Source: Cytophagia bacterium
Lineage (GTDB): Bacteria; Bacteroidota; Bacteroidia; UBA7662
Assembly (NCBI GenBank): GCA_009926405.1
Contig: RFOZ01000034.1
Location: 1-15,630, forward strand
DNA: 15,630 nucleotides
Reading direction: 5' to 3'
Shown one piece after another: positions 6,674-13,799 of this stretch. The notes under the pieces are model-generated. The model was not told the DNA's origin. It did no database searches and worked only from the letters and a program-made list of their open reading frames with translations. The position numbers and the translations under genes are program-made. Within the stretch, counting starts at the first letter, position 1. The number at the start of each line of letters is the position of its first letter.

Positions 6674-8977
6674 CTATTCGGTGTTACGCGTTAGCACCAC
6701 GACCTTGGCGACCACCGTTTGTGCCGAAAGATCAAAACTATCAAAGGCCACTGCATGGACCAAGTAAACCCCGCTGTTCACCCGACGACCCGAAGGATCA
6801 CGAAGATTCCAGCTGACCTGACCACCATCGGCCTTGGTTTGATAAACGAGTTGACCCGTTGCATCGGTGATTTTGATCCAAGCATCGGTCACCAAGCCAC
6901 GAACCGAAAGGTAGCCCTCAAAGTCCGGCTCCACCGGGTTGGGGAAAACATGAACATCTCCTTGAACCTGAACTCCTTGAGTGGCCGATGAACGATAACC
7001 CATCAAGCCTCGGTCGGTTCCCACCAAAACCTCACCAGACACAGGATCAACCGCCAGGGCCAAAATCTGATCCGATAGCAGAGGCGAATTGCGAGTCGTA
7101 AACTGAGCCAAAAGCTTGGTACATTCAGGATTAAAAAGCCAGAGGCCGTTGGTGGTGCCGAACCATTTGCGGTTGGCGCCGTCCACGGCGATGGACATGA
7201 TTTGTTCTGTGCCCAACAAATACCCCACGAATTGTTCTTGTTGAATTTTGAGGCGAGTGGCGTTAAAAGAACTCCGAAAAACGGTCGATGGATTGTAGAA
7301 AACCACAGGACCCTGCGAAGTCCCCAGCCAGACAGCGCCGTCCCGGTCCATGGCCATGCAAATCACCTGCGATGAGGGCAGGCCCCCATTTCCTTCGCTT
7401 GTTGTTACCGTAACATAACGGGTATTGGTTGCGTCCATTACCACCACTCCCCCGGCCCGGTTACGCATCCATTTGTTACCGGCCCGGTCCACCAGCATAT
7501 CCAACAATTCGGTCTGCCCCCCGGTAGCAAAAGAGTTCCATGTCCCGTTGGCGTAACGCACCACCAAGGGCTTGGGGGTCCCAAAATTGCTTATCCACAA
7601 GGCCCCGGAAGCATCCATATCCACCCCGCTCAGCCTCACCACGTTGGTGGTGCCTTGCTGAACCTGAAGGGCCGAATTGGCGACATTGTAACCCCTTGCA
7701 CTGTCCCCGTCCACTTGCCAAAGGCCCTGACCCCAGGTCGATAACCAGACCCGTCCGGCGGTGTTGGGGTCCGGAAAAGCACCGGTAACATCGTAGAGGT
7801 TCCCCACGCCCACCAAGCTCTGACGATTGAGCGCCCGCCAGCGGTTCCCCGTCAACAAGGCAGCTCCGGCCGGGTCAAAGGTGTTGCCAAAAACACTGCT
7901 GTACGCTCCACCCGCCAGGGCGGTACCGCGTGCATTGGATCGCAATTGGAAAACCTTGTCCGTGGACGGCCCTTCGGGAAGGTAGCGAAAAGTCTCCCAT
8001 GGGGTGAAACGAAAAAGCCCCCCACCCAAATCACCCATCCAAACTTGATACCCATCGTAAAGTGCCATCGAAGGGGAAACCAGCCCATCCGGAATTGGGT
8101 AATTGGAAAGGTCCAGATTCTGATCCAATCGAACGGTTCGAAAGGCATTCACGACCAACAATTGGCCTCCGGATACCCCCACAAAAACATTATCCACGCC
8201 GGGATTGATCACCATAGCCCGCTGACCACCGTCTTTGTAAAGAATCAAGGAGTCCCCGCGAAAAGTCACCAGGCTATCCCGGTATAACGCCAAGCCAGGA
8301 ATCCTTTGATTCCCCCAAGCACTATCCCGTTGCCAAAACTCAAAGCTCTGAAGATTAGGCGCATCCTGACGAGCCCTGTAAAGCCCACTGTCGGTGGCTG
8401 CGTACCAGAATGAATCCTGAGCCACCAAGGCATTGACGCCCAAATAACGACCCCCGGGCCCAATGACAAAAGTGCTTCGGATTTCGGTTTTGGCCAAATC
8501 CAATTCCACCATTCCAAATCCATAACACAAATAAGCATAGCGTCCGGCCTGAACGATGGAGCGGATTTTTTTGCCAAGCGGTACGTTGGCCCTGAGAACA
8601 GCATCCAAGGCAACCCATTGGCCTTCTCGGTACAAGTCCAGGTTCCCGTTGGCGTAACCAACGATCAGGGTTTGGTAGGCCTGTGAATAACTGATGGCTG
8701 CAACCTCAACGTCATTCAATCCGTTCACACGGGTGATTCGTTCAAGAGAACCATCTTCCGTATCATAGACAAAAATCCCCCCGGAACAACCGGCATAAAC
8801 CCGTGTGCCGACTTTCTCAACACAAGAAACTTTGTTCAAGGGAAGGTGGGTTCGCCATTGCCCTACGGGCAGCTCCGGGTCCTCCAACGAGCGAAGGGTC
8901 CTGGCCCCCACCGGGAAGAACCCCTGCAGGCCAAAGACCAACAGAAGCCATGCGACGGGTAGGATTCGAACCATCAT
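6674..8977 (-). CDS. porZ: PorZ-type beta-propeller protein of the type IX secretion system
   Basis: A 767-residue secreted protein. A signal peptide (about residues 1-25, VAWLLLVFGLQGFFPVGA) is followed by WRTHLPLNKVSCVEKVGTRVYAGCSGGIFVYD and VNGLNDVEVAAISYSQAYQTLIVGYANGNLDL, the characteristic PorZ N-terminus. Two-component-regulator-type propeller repeats follow over roughly residues 40-660, with recurring pieces such as GAVWLGTSQGPVVFY and RKWFGTTNGLWLFN. The last ~85 residues are a type A sorting-type beta-sandwich (VHVFPNPVEPDFEGYLSV, LRDPSGRRVNSGVYLVHA). In Porphyromonas PorZ acts with PorU, PorV and PorQ in the surface attachment complex that anchors type IX cargo to A-LPS. It sits directly upstream of recO. 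MVRI at 8974 is an equally good start. A generic propeller-domain surface protein is the alternative. Confidence 0.78.
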   Translation of the reverse strand: MMVRILPVAWLLLVFGLQGFFPVGARTLRSLEDPELPVGQWRTHLPLNKVSCVEKVGTRVYAGCSGGIFVYDTEDGSLERITRVNGLNDVEVAAISYSQAYQTLIVGYANGNLDLYREGQWVALDAVLRANVPLGKKIRSIVQAGRYAYLCYGFGMVELDLAKTEIRSTFVIGPGGRYLGVNALVAQDSFWYAATDSGLYRARQDAPNLQSFEFWQRDSAWGNQRIPGLALYRDSLVTFRGDSLILYKDGGQRAMVINPGVDNVFVGVSGGQLLVVNAFRTVRLDQNLDLSNYPIPDGLVSPSMALYDGYQVWMGDLGGGLFRFTPWETFRYLPEGPSTDKVFQLRSNARGTALAGGAYSSVFGNTFDPAGAALLTGNRWRALNRQSLVGVGNLYDVTGAFPDPNTAGRVWLSTWGQGLWQVDGDSARGYNVANSALQVQQGTTNVVRLSGVDMDASGALWISNFGTPKPLVVRYANGTWNSFATGGQTELLDMLVDRAGNKWMRNRAGGVVVMDATNTRYVTVTTSEGNGGLPSSQVICMAMDRDGAVWLGTSQGPVVFYNPSTVFRSSFNATRLKIQQEQFVGYLLGTEQIMSIAVDGANRKWFGTTNGLWLFNPECTKLLAQFTTRNSPLLSDQILALAVDPVSGEVLVGTDRGLMGYRSSATQGVQVQGDVHVFPNPVEPDFEGYLSVRGLVTDAWIKITDATGQLVYQTKADGGQVSWNLRDPSGRRVNSGVYLVHAVAFDSFDLSAQTVVAKVVVLTRNTE

Positions 8978-9050
8978 AGTGTCCAGGCGAAGCTACGCAA
9001 AAAAACGAGCTGGTACGGGTCCAAAAGGCGGGTGCATGGGCGGAATCTTG

Positions 9051-9058
9051 TAGTTTTG
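9051..9058 (+). promoter_or_regulatory. Bacteroidota -7 element TAGTTTTG, putative promoter of the amidophosphoribosyltransferase gene
   Basis: This is an exact TAnnTTTG match in the 128 bp divergent region, 48 bp before the ATG at 9106. No TTTG is seen at the usual -33 spacing. For the divergent porZ gene the best candidate is TAGCTTCG (8995-8988 on the minus strand), one base off consensus and only about 10 bp from the start codon, hence weak. Confidence 0.5.
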
Positions 9059-9105
9059 GCCGTGCATTCGCCCCTTCTTCTCTTGGTTTCCCATCCCCTC
9101 CCTTT

Positions 9106-11034
9106 ATGAGCGATTCTATTGGTCACGAGTGCGGTATTGCCTTGCTTCGATTGCGCAAACCGATTTCGTATTACCAACGTCAATACGGCACCCCTTATTA
9201 CGGCCTGCAAAAACTCTACCTCATGATGGAGAAGCAGCACAACAGGGGACAAGATGGCGCCGGCGTTGCCACCATCAAATTGCAGGTCCCTCCGGGAACC
9301 CGCTACATCAGCCGCGCACGCTCGGTCGCCTCCCAACCCCTCAAGGACCTATTTGAGCGGATTTACCGGAACTTCAGTGAAGCCGGGGTTCGTGGGGAGG
9401 ATTTTGAACAGAATCCGGAGCTAATGCAGGAAATTCTGCCTTACATGGGGGAATTACTCCTGGGGCATCTCCGCTACGGCACCCATGGCAAGAACAATTT
9501 GGAAGCCTGTCATCCTTTTTTGAGGCAGCACAATTACCGAAGCCGCAACTTGGTTTTGGCCGGAAACTTTAACCTTACCAACGTGGATCGGCTCTTCGAT
9601 AAGTTGGTGAATCTAGGCCAACACCCCAAGGAAATGTCGGATACCGTCACCGTGATGGAAAATATCGGGCATTACCTGGACGAAGCACATCGAGAATTGA
9701 GTCAGCGCCTGAGTGGCGAACCCGGTTTGAGCGACCGTACGGCCCTGGAAGCAGAGGTAGGCCGTCAACTCGACTTGGTTCGAATTCTGCAAAAGGCCTC
9801 CAAGGATTGGGATGGTGGCTTTGCGATGGTCGGCCTTTTGGGCCACGGGGATGCCTTTGTCTTGAGGGACGCCCACGGGATCCGGCCCGCGTATTGGTTT
9901 GCTAACGATGAGGTGGTTGTCGCCGCCTCCGAAAGGCCCGCCATGGCCACAGCCCTGGGTATTGCCCCGGACCAAATTCAAGAAATCCCTGCAGGGCATG
10001 CCCTGTTAATCCGAGCGGATGGAACCTACGGGCTGCACCGGGTTTTTGAGGAGGCCCCATTGGCCGCTTGTTCCTTTGAGCGGATTTACTTCTCGCGTGG
10101 AAACGACCCGATGATCTACAGGGAACGCAAAAAACTCGGAGAATTGTTGGTTCCTCAAATTCTGGAAGCAATTGACGGAGATTTGGATAACACTGTTTTT
10201 AGTTATATTCCCAACACCGCCGAATCGGCTTTCTTGGGCATGCTGCAAGGGCTGGAATTGCACCTCCAAAAAGCCAGAACCGAGGCCCTGCATCGCTTGA
10301 ATCCTGACTCCCTTCGTTCCAGACAAGGAGATGATTACCAAGATTTTATAAATCTAATGCAGCGGCGTCCCCGGGTCGAAAAAGCCGCCATCAAAGATGC
10401 CAAGCTACGGACCTTTATTACCGAAGACCACCATCGCAACGACCTGGTTCGTCATGTTTATGATACTACTTCCGGCATTTTAGAGCAAGGCAAGGATGCC
10501 TTGGTTGTTATGGATGATTCCATTGTCCGAGGAACCACACTGCGTGAAAGCATCGTTTCGATTCTAGGAGGACTCAACCCACGACTTTTGGTGGTGGTGA
10601 GTTCGGCACCAACCATTCGTTACCCGGATTGTTATGGAATTGACATGAGCCGGCTAAGTGACTTTATCGCTTTTCAAGCCTTGTTGAATCTTATTCGTCA
10701 AAGGGGTTTGGAAGACCGGTTGCAAGAGGCCACCTTTGAAGCGAGGGCTGATTTGGAACGCTCCGAACATCCCCTCTCCAACCGATTGCAAGGCTTGTAC
10801 GCCTTGGTAAGCGATCGGGATTTGGAAGATGAAATTGCCCGTTTGCTGACTCCATCCGGCTTGGCCTTTCCCATTCGGGTGGTTTACCAACGATTGGAGG
10901 ACCTGCACACCGCCTGCCCCGGGCATCGCGGGGATTGGTACTTTGGGGGTCAGTATCCAACCCGAGGCGGGCATCGAGTGGCCAACCGTGCCTTGGTTTA
11001 TTTCATGGATCAAATCGAGGCGAGGCCCTATTAA
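9106..11034 (+). CDS. purF: Amidophosphoribosyltransferase (long Bacteroidota form, PurF-like)
   Basis: A 642-residue two-domain enzyme. The N-terminal class II glutamine amidotransferase domain begins MSDSIGHECGIALLRL; C9 is the likely nucleophile, and MMEKQHNRGQDGAG, LGHLRYGTHGKNN and DAHGIRPAYWF are typical. The C-terminal type I phosphoribosyltransferase domain has the PRPP loop VVMDDSIVRGTT (about residues 467-478). Canonical PurF converts PRPP and glutamine to 5-phosphoribosylamine, the first step of purine synthesis. This protein is about 130 residues longer, with extra segments between the domains (about residues 370-430) and a C-terminal tail ending HRGDWYFGGQYPTRGGHRV. Bacteroidota often encode this long form beside a shorter PurF, so it may be a specialised paralogue. 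The nucleophile follows an eight-residue N-terminal stretch that would have to be removed if it works like PurF. Confidence 0.88.
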   Translation: MSDSIGHECGIALLRLRKPISYYQRQYGTPYYGLQKLYLMMEKQHNRGQDGAGVATIKLQVPPGTRYISRARSVASQPLKDLFERIYRNFSEAGVRGEDFEQNPELMQEILPYMGELLLGHLRYGTHGKNNLEACHPFLRQHNYRSRNLVLAGNFNLTNVDRLFDKLVNLGQHPKEMSDTVTVMENIGHYLDEAHRELSQRLSGEPGLSDRTALEAEVGRQLDLVRILQKASKDWDGGFAMVGLLGHGDAFVLRDAHGIRPAYWFANDEVVVAASERPAMATALGIAPDQIQEIPAGHALLIRADGTYGLHRVFEEAPLAACSFERIYFSRGNDPMIYRERKKLGELLVPQILEAIDGDLDNTVFSYIPNTAESAFLGMLQGLELHLQKARTEALHRLNPDSLRSRQGDDYQDFINLMQRRPRVEKAAIKDAKLRTFITEDHHRNDLVRHVYDTTSGILEQGKDALVVMDDSIVRGTTLRESIVSILGGLNPRLLVVVSSAPTIRYPDCYGIDMSRLSDFIAFQALLNLIRQRGLEDRLQEATFEARADLERSEHPLSNRLQGLYALVSDRDLEDEIARLLTPSGLAFPIRVVYQRLEDLHTACPGHRGDWYFGGQYPTRGGHRVANRALVYFMDQIEARPY

Positions 11035-11043
11035 GCCTTTTTT
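11023..11043 (+). terminator. Weak possible terminator overlapping the amidophosphoribosyltransferase stop
   Basis: AGGC (11023-11026) can pair with GCCT (11035-11038) over an 8-base loop containing the TAA stop (11032-11034), followed by six T residues (11038-11043). The 4 bp stem is short, so this is only a weak candidate. Confidence 0.3.
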
Positions 11044-11084
11044 AATGATTTTGGTGGGGTTATAAGGGATTTCAGCGGTATTGC

Positions 11085-11111
11085 TGTACAAATTAGTTCA
11101 ATTCATGTACA
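11085..11111. promoter_or_regulatory. Paired TGTACA palindromes, putative operator upstream of the HTH gene
   Basis: The palindrome TGTACA occurs at 11085-11090 and again at 11106-11111, exactly 21 bp apart, about two helical turns. Both lie 46-72 bp before the ATG of the HTH regulator at 11157. Two identical dyads on the same DNA face are what a dimer-of-dimers repressor would bind, so autoregulation is a natural guess. No exact TAnnTTTG was found here. TACATTTTTG at 11108-11117 has the right parts but the wrong spacing. Confidence 0.4.
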
Positions 11112-11156
11112 TTTTTGAGTCGTTGTTGGCTAGGTGTGTATCCGATTTTAGGTTGC

Positions 11157-11483
11157 ATGAAGCATGCCGGCCAAATCATCTGCCAAAAGGTTAAAGAAAG
11201 CGGAATCCGTATTTCCCATATTGCCAAACACCTTAAAGTTCAAAGAGCTACCCTTTACAACATGTTTGAACGGGAAATATGGCCTGCCCACCGCATTCGG
11301 TCGGTGGAAGCCCTTCTGCATATCGACCTATCGGATTTGTATTCCAAAGAGCCAATACCCCAGGAAAACCCATACTTTTTGACCCCCGATCAAGCCCAAA
11401 CCCTCCTGAAAGAACGAGAAGAATACCGCCGCCTTTATCTTGAGGCCATGGAACAAGTTAATTTTTACAAAGCCAATCTCTGA
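11157..11483 (+). CDS. Small helix-turn-helix DNA-binding protein
   Basis: A 108-residue protein. The N-terminal ~60 residues form a Cro/C1-like HTH seen in many short Bacteroidota proteins (GQIICQKVKESGIRISHIAKHLKVQRATLYNMF in pieces; recognition helix about residues 30-40, VQRATLYNMFE). A Pro-rich hinge follows. The C-terminal ~45 residues look like an amphipathic coiled coil (TPDQAQTLLKEREEYRRLYLEAMEQVNFYK), suggesting dimerisation. I chose the ATG at 11157; a TTG at 11115 would add 14 residues outside the HTH family pattern. Its stop overlaps the DUF5606 start by one base (TGATG, 11481-11485), so the two are translationally coupled. The target is unknown; the TGTACA pair upstream is a candidate. 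Confidence 0.82.
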   Translation: MKHAGQIICQKVKESGIRISHIAKHLKVQRATLYNMFEREIWPAHRIRSVEALLHIDLSDLYSKEPIPQENPYFLTPDQAQTLLKEREEYRRLYLEAMEQVNFYKANL

Positions 11484-11917
11484 TGCCTCACCCCCTAGAC
11501 AAAATAGTTCAAATCAGCGGAACGAGCGGTTTGCACCGCGTCTTAACCACCTCCAAACAGGGTTATTTGTTGGAAAGTCTCGAATCAGCCCCTCGCCGTT
11601 GGCATGCTCCTTCCCAAAGCAAAGTGGCGGCACTGGCCGAAATCGCCATTTATACGCAGGATGATCAGGTTCCTTTGTGGGATGTGTTCTGCAACCTTCA
11701 CAACATGGGGATGACGGAGGCGGTCCTGACAGAGGCCTTGGCCAACGAAAATTCTTTGGTGGCTTTGTTCAAGCAAGCATTGCCTGCATACGATTCAGAC
11801 CGTGTTTATGTCAGCGATATGCGCAAGACTCTGCGCTGGTTCCTGGCCCTGCAAGGGCGAGTAGATTTCACGGCCCCTTTGGAAAAAGAGAGCGAAACGG
11901 AAGCGGCGACGGAGTAA
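11483..11917 (+). CDS. DUF5606 domain-containing protein
   Basis: A 144-residue protein of a small Bacteroidota family of unknown function. Recognisable elements: DKIVQISGTSGLHRVL near the N-terminus, GYLLESLE, AEIAIYTQDDQVPLWDVF, and ALPAYDSDRVYVSDMRKTLRWFLAL. There is no signal peptide or membrane segment, so it is cytoplasmic. The last ~12 residues (KESETEAATE) are acidic and low-complexity, and the DNA there (GGAAGCGGCG) is echoed just after the stop, next to the 12 bp tandem array. The start codon overlaps the stop of the HTH gene. From memory, relatives often sit next to def in flavobacteria; here def is 9.4 kb away. Function cannot be assigned. Confidence 0.82.
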   Translation: MPHPLDKIVQISGTSGLHRVLTTSKQGYLLESLESAPRRWHAPSQSKVAALAEIAIYTQDDQVPLWDVFCNLHNMGMTEAVLTEALANENSLVALFKQALPAYDSDRVYVSDMRKTLRWFLALQGRVDFTAPLEKESETEAATE

Positions 11918-11928
11918 AGGAAGCGGCG

Positions 11929-11976
11929 GACAGGGCGAAGGACAGGGCGAAGGACAGGGCGAAGGACAGGGCGACT
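11929..11976. repeat. 12 bp tandem repeat at the DUF5606 / comM convergent junction
   Basis: Four tandem units GACAGGGCGAAG lie at 11929-11940, 11941-11952, 11953-11964 and 11965-11976; the last is altered to GACAGGGCGACT. They fill most of the 57 bp between the DUF5606 stop (11917) and the comM stop (11975-11977), and the final unit supplies two bases of that stop codon. There is no dyad or U-tract suggestive of a terminator. Confidence 0.93.
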
Positions 11977-13597
11977 AGGGGCGTAGGGAGCCCGGGTGCG
12001 TCGACGCCAAAAAACGTGGATGCCTAAAATGATAGGCCTCCATGAGGTGTTGAGGTTCCACCGCTGGAAGTCCTTCGATGGCTGCCATGGTTTGAGCAAC
12101 CCTCGTGAGCCGCTGGCAGGCGCGCATACTGAGTCCACCTCCCTGAACCAAACGATGCATGAGAATTTTGGACTCAGCGTTCAGGACACGTTCGGGCGCC
12201 GGGGTCGAATTCGATAGCGGTTGCATAGGCGTGGGAAATGGCGCAGCGACATTATTATCATGGTTGGCCCATTCTTCGGCGCTAACCCGGTCCATACAAA
12301 CCACCACATCCATGCGGTCCAAAAGCGGGCCGCTAATCCGTCGCTGATACCGCATAACCAAAGATTCCGAACAGCGGCAACGATTACCCGAGCTACCATA
12401 ATAACCGCAAGGGCAGGGGTTCATGGCGGCAATCAAAATAAAGTGAGCCGGGTAACACACACTTTGGCGATGGCGATTGAGCATAACACGACCCTGCTCG
12501 AGCGGCTCGCGCAGGGCTTCCAGCACATCGCGCCGGAATTCGGGCAATTCATCGAGAAACAAAACGCCGCCATGAGCCAAAGTGACTTCACCGGGCATGG
12601 GCCAGGCGCCGCCGCCCACCATGGCGGGGAGGGATACCGAAGGATGCGGTTGTCGAAAGGGTCGATGCAAGGCGGCGCCGGTCCGCTCCGGGTAACCGGT
12701 CCGCTCCGAGTAACCGGTCCGCTCCGAGTAACCGGTCCGCTCCGGGTAACCGGTCCGGTCCGGGTAACCGGTCCGCTCCGAGTAACCGGTCCGCTCCGAG
12801 GTTTCGGGTAACAATGAATAAATACGGGCGAGGTCCCAGGCTTCTTCGGAGCTTATGGGCGGTAACATGCTCGGAAAAGCATGGGCCAGCATGGTCTTGC
12901 CACAACCGGGGGGACCCATGAGAAGGACATTGTGGTGGCCGGCGGCAGCGACCTGCAGGGCGCGCTTGGCCAAGGCTTGGCCCCTGACCTGCTGCAGAGG
13001 TCGCTGGGCGGCAACGCCGCCTGGTACCGAAGGTACCGCCGCCAGCCCAGGCCGCAACACAGACGCAGCCGAAGCAACCTCCTCCGGGCACCCTTCCATA
13101 ACAAATTCGACAACCTCCCGTAGGGTCTCAAAAGCATATGCTTTGACACGCGGACACCACAACGCCTCGGTCAAATTAGCCCTTGGCATAATGACCCCAC
13201 GATAGCCTTGCCGATCCGCCAAATCCATCACCGACAAAATACCCCGCACCCCTTTGATTCTTCCGTCCAACGACAACTCTCCAATCACCAAAAAGTCCCC
13301 CAAAAGATCCGATTCCAAAATCCCCGCTTCGGCCAACAACCCCAAGGCAATGGTCAAATCATACGCCGCCCCCTCCTTGCGCAAATCAGCAGGGGCCATG
13401 TTCACCAAATGCCGACAGCGCGGTAAATGAAACCCTGCATTCCGCACCGCATTTTGGATTCTCAATTGTCCTTCACGCACGGCCGAATCCGCCATCCCCA
13501 CCAAGTAAAACCCAAAGGAACGGGTATCCGAATCCACTTCCACCGTCAACAAACGAGCCTCCAAACCCTGCAACAAACCGCTGTAAACCCTCACCAT
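11975..13597 (-). CDS. comM: YifB/ComM-family Mg-chelatase-like AAA+ ATPase with an internal peptide repeat
   Basis: A 540-residue AAA+ ATPase related to ComM, a hexameric helicase that promotes branch migration during natural transformation. The N-terminal Lon-protease-like fold domain (VEVDSDTRSFGFYLVGMADSAVRE, NMAPADLRKEGAAYDL) is followed by Walker A GPPGCGKTMLAHAF, Walker B GVLFLDELPEF, the cysteine motif NPCPCGYYGSSGNRCRCS, the sensor ISGPLLDRMDVVV, and the C-terminal domain (LTRVAQTMAAIEGL). Between LARIYSLLPE and RPFRQPHPSVS there are seven copies of a hexapeptide [SP][ED]RTG[YA] (about residues 266-307), absent from ordinary family members. I prefer the start MVRVYSGLLQGLEA at 13597 over ATGs at 13627 and 13669, which would overlap the region upstream of the divergent tRNA. 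All catalytic motifs are intact, so it is probably functional. Confidence 0.93.
   Translation of the reverse strand: MVRVYSGLLQGLEARLLTVEVDSDTRSFGFYLVGMADSAVREGQLRIQNAVRNAGFHLPRCRHLVNMAPADLRKEGAAYDLTIALGLLAEAGILESDLLGDFLVIGELSLDGRIKGVRGILSVMDLADRQGYRGVIMPRANLTEALWCPRVKAYAFETLREVVEFVMEGCPEEVASAASVLRPGLAAVPSVPGGVAAQRPLQQVRGQALAKRALQVAAAGHHNVLLMGPPGCGKTMLAHAFPSMLPPISSEEAWDLARIYSLLPETSERTGYSERTGYPDRTGYPERTGYSERTGYSERTGYPERTGAALHRPFRQPHPSVSLPAMVGGGAWPMPGEVTLAHGGVLFLDELPEFRRDVLEALREPLEQGRVMLNRHRQSVCYPAHFILIAAMNPCPCGYYGSSGNRCRCSESLVMRYQRRISGPLLDRMDVVVCMDRVSAEEWANHDNNVAAPFPTPMQPLSNSTPAPERVLNAESKILMHRLVQGGGLSMRACQRLTRVAQTMAAIEGLPAVEPQHLMEAYHFRHPRFLASTHPGSLRP
12680..12800. repeat. 18 bp in-frame tandem repeat within comM
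   Basis: Plus-strand units GGTCCGCTCCGAGTAACC (variants with GGG or GGTCC) occur at 12680-12697, 12698-12715, 12716-12733, 12734-12751, 12752-12769 and 12770-12787, with a partial copy at 12788-12800. On the coding (minus) strand each encodes six residues of the type S/P-E/D-R-T-G-Y. The unit is a multiple of three, so copy-number changes preserve the frame. The near-identity of the copies implies recent expansion or ongoing homogenisation. Confidence 0.96.
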
Positions 13598-13656
13598 TTG
13601 GACGCGAAACTCCGCCCTGACCTCCATTCGACCCGTCATCAAGCGTTTAAACACCC

Positions 13657-13690
13657 TTGCTTTAAACACCCCTGTTTTTGCGTACTTTTG
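13657..13690 (+). promoter_or_regulatory. Promoter of tRNA-Val: TTG (-33) and TACTTTTG (-7)
   Basis: TACTTTTG at 13683-13690 is an exact TAnnTTTG, ten bases before the first tRNA base (13700). A TTG at 13657-13659 lies 23 bases upstream, at the wide end of the spacing reported for Bacteroidota promoters. The position immediately before a tRNA gene makes this the best-supported promoter in the window. Confidence 0.65.
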
Positions 13691-13699
13691 TCCACCTTC

Positions 13700-13774
13700 G
13701 GGTGATTAGCTCAGCTGGTTTAGAGCACTGCCTTGACAGGGCAGGGGTCACAGGTTCGAATCCTGTATCACCCA
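13700..13774 (+). tRNA. tRNA-Val (anticodon GAC)
   Basis: A complete 75-base cloverleaf: acceptor GGGTGAT (13700-13706) with ATCACCC (13767-13773) and discriminator A13774; D stem GCTC/GAGC; anticodon stem CTGCC/GGCAG with loop TTGACAG, anticodon GAC at 13735-13737, reading GUC and GUU valine codons; T stem ACAGG/CCTGT with loop TTCGAAT. The terminal CCA is not encoded (CCC follows). It has its own TAnnTTTG promoter and lies 25 bp before trhO with no terminator between. Confidence 0.97.
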
Positions 13775-13799
13775 CCCAAGACAAAAATCCATCGCTACC

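Noticed and set aside
12680..12800. Possible CRISPR array
   Set aside because: Units are 18 bp and directly contiguous, with no spacers, and encode peptide in the comM frame.
12221..12811. Plus-strand open frame of 196 codons with GPLRVT repeats
   Set aside because: It is the complement of comM; the repeat keeps both strands open. comM has intact family motifs on the other strand.
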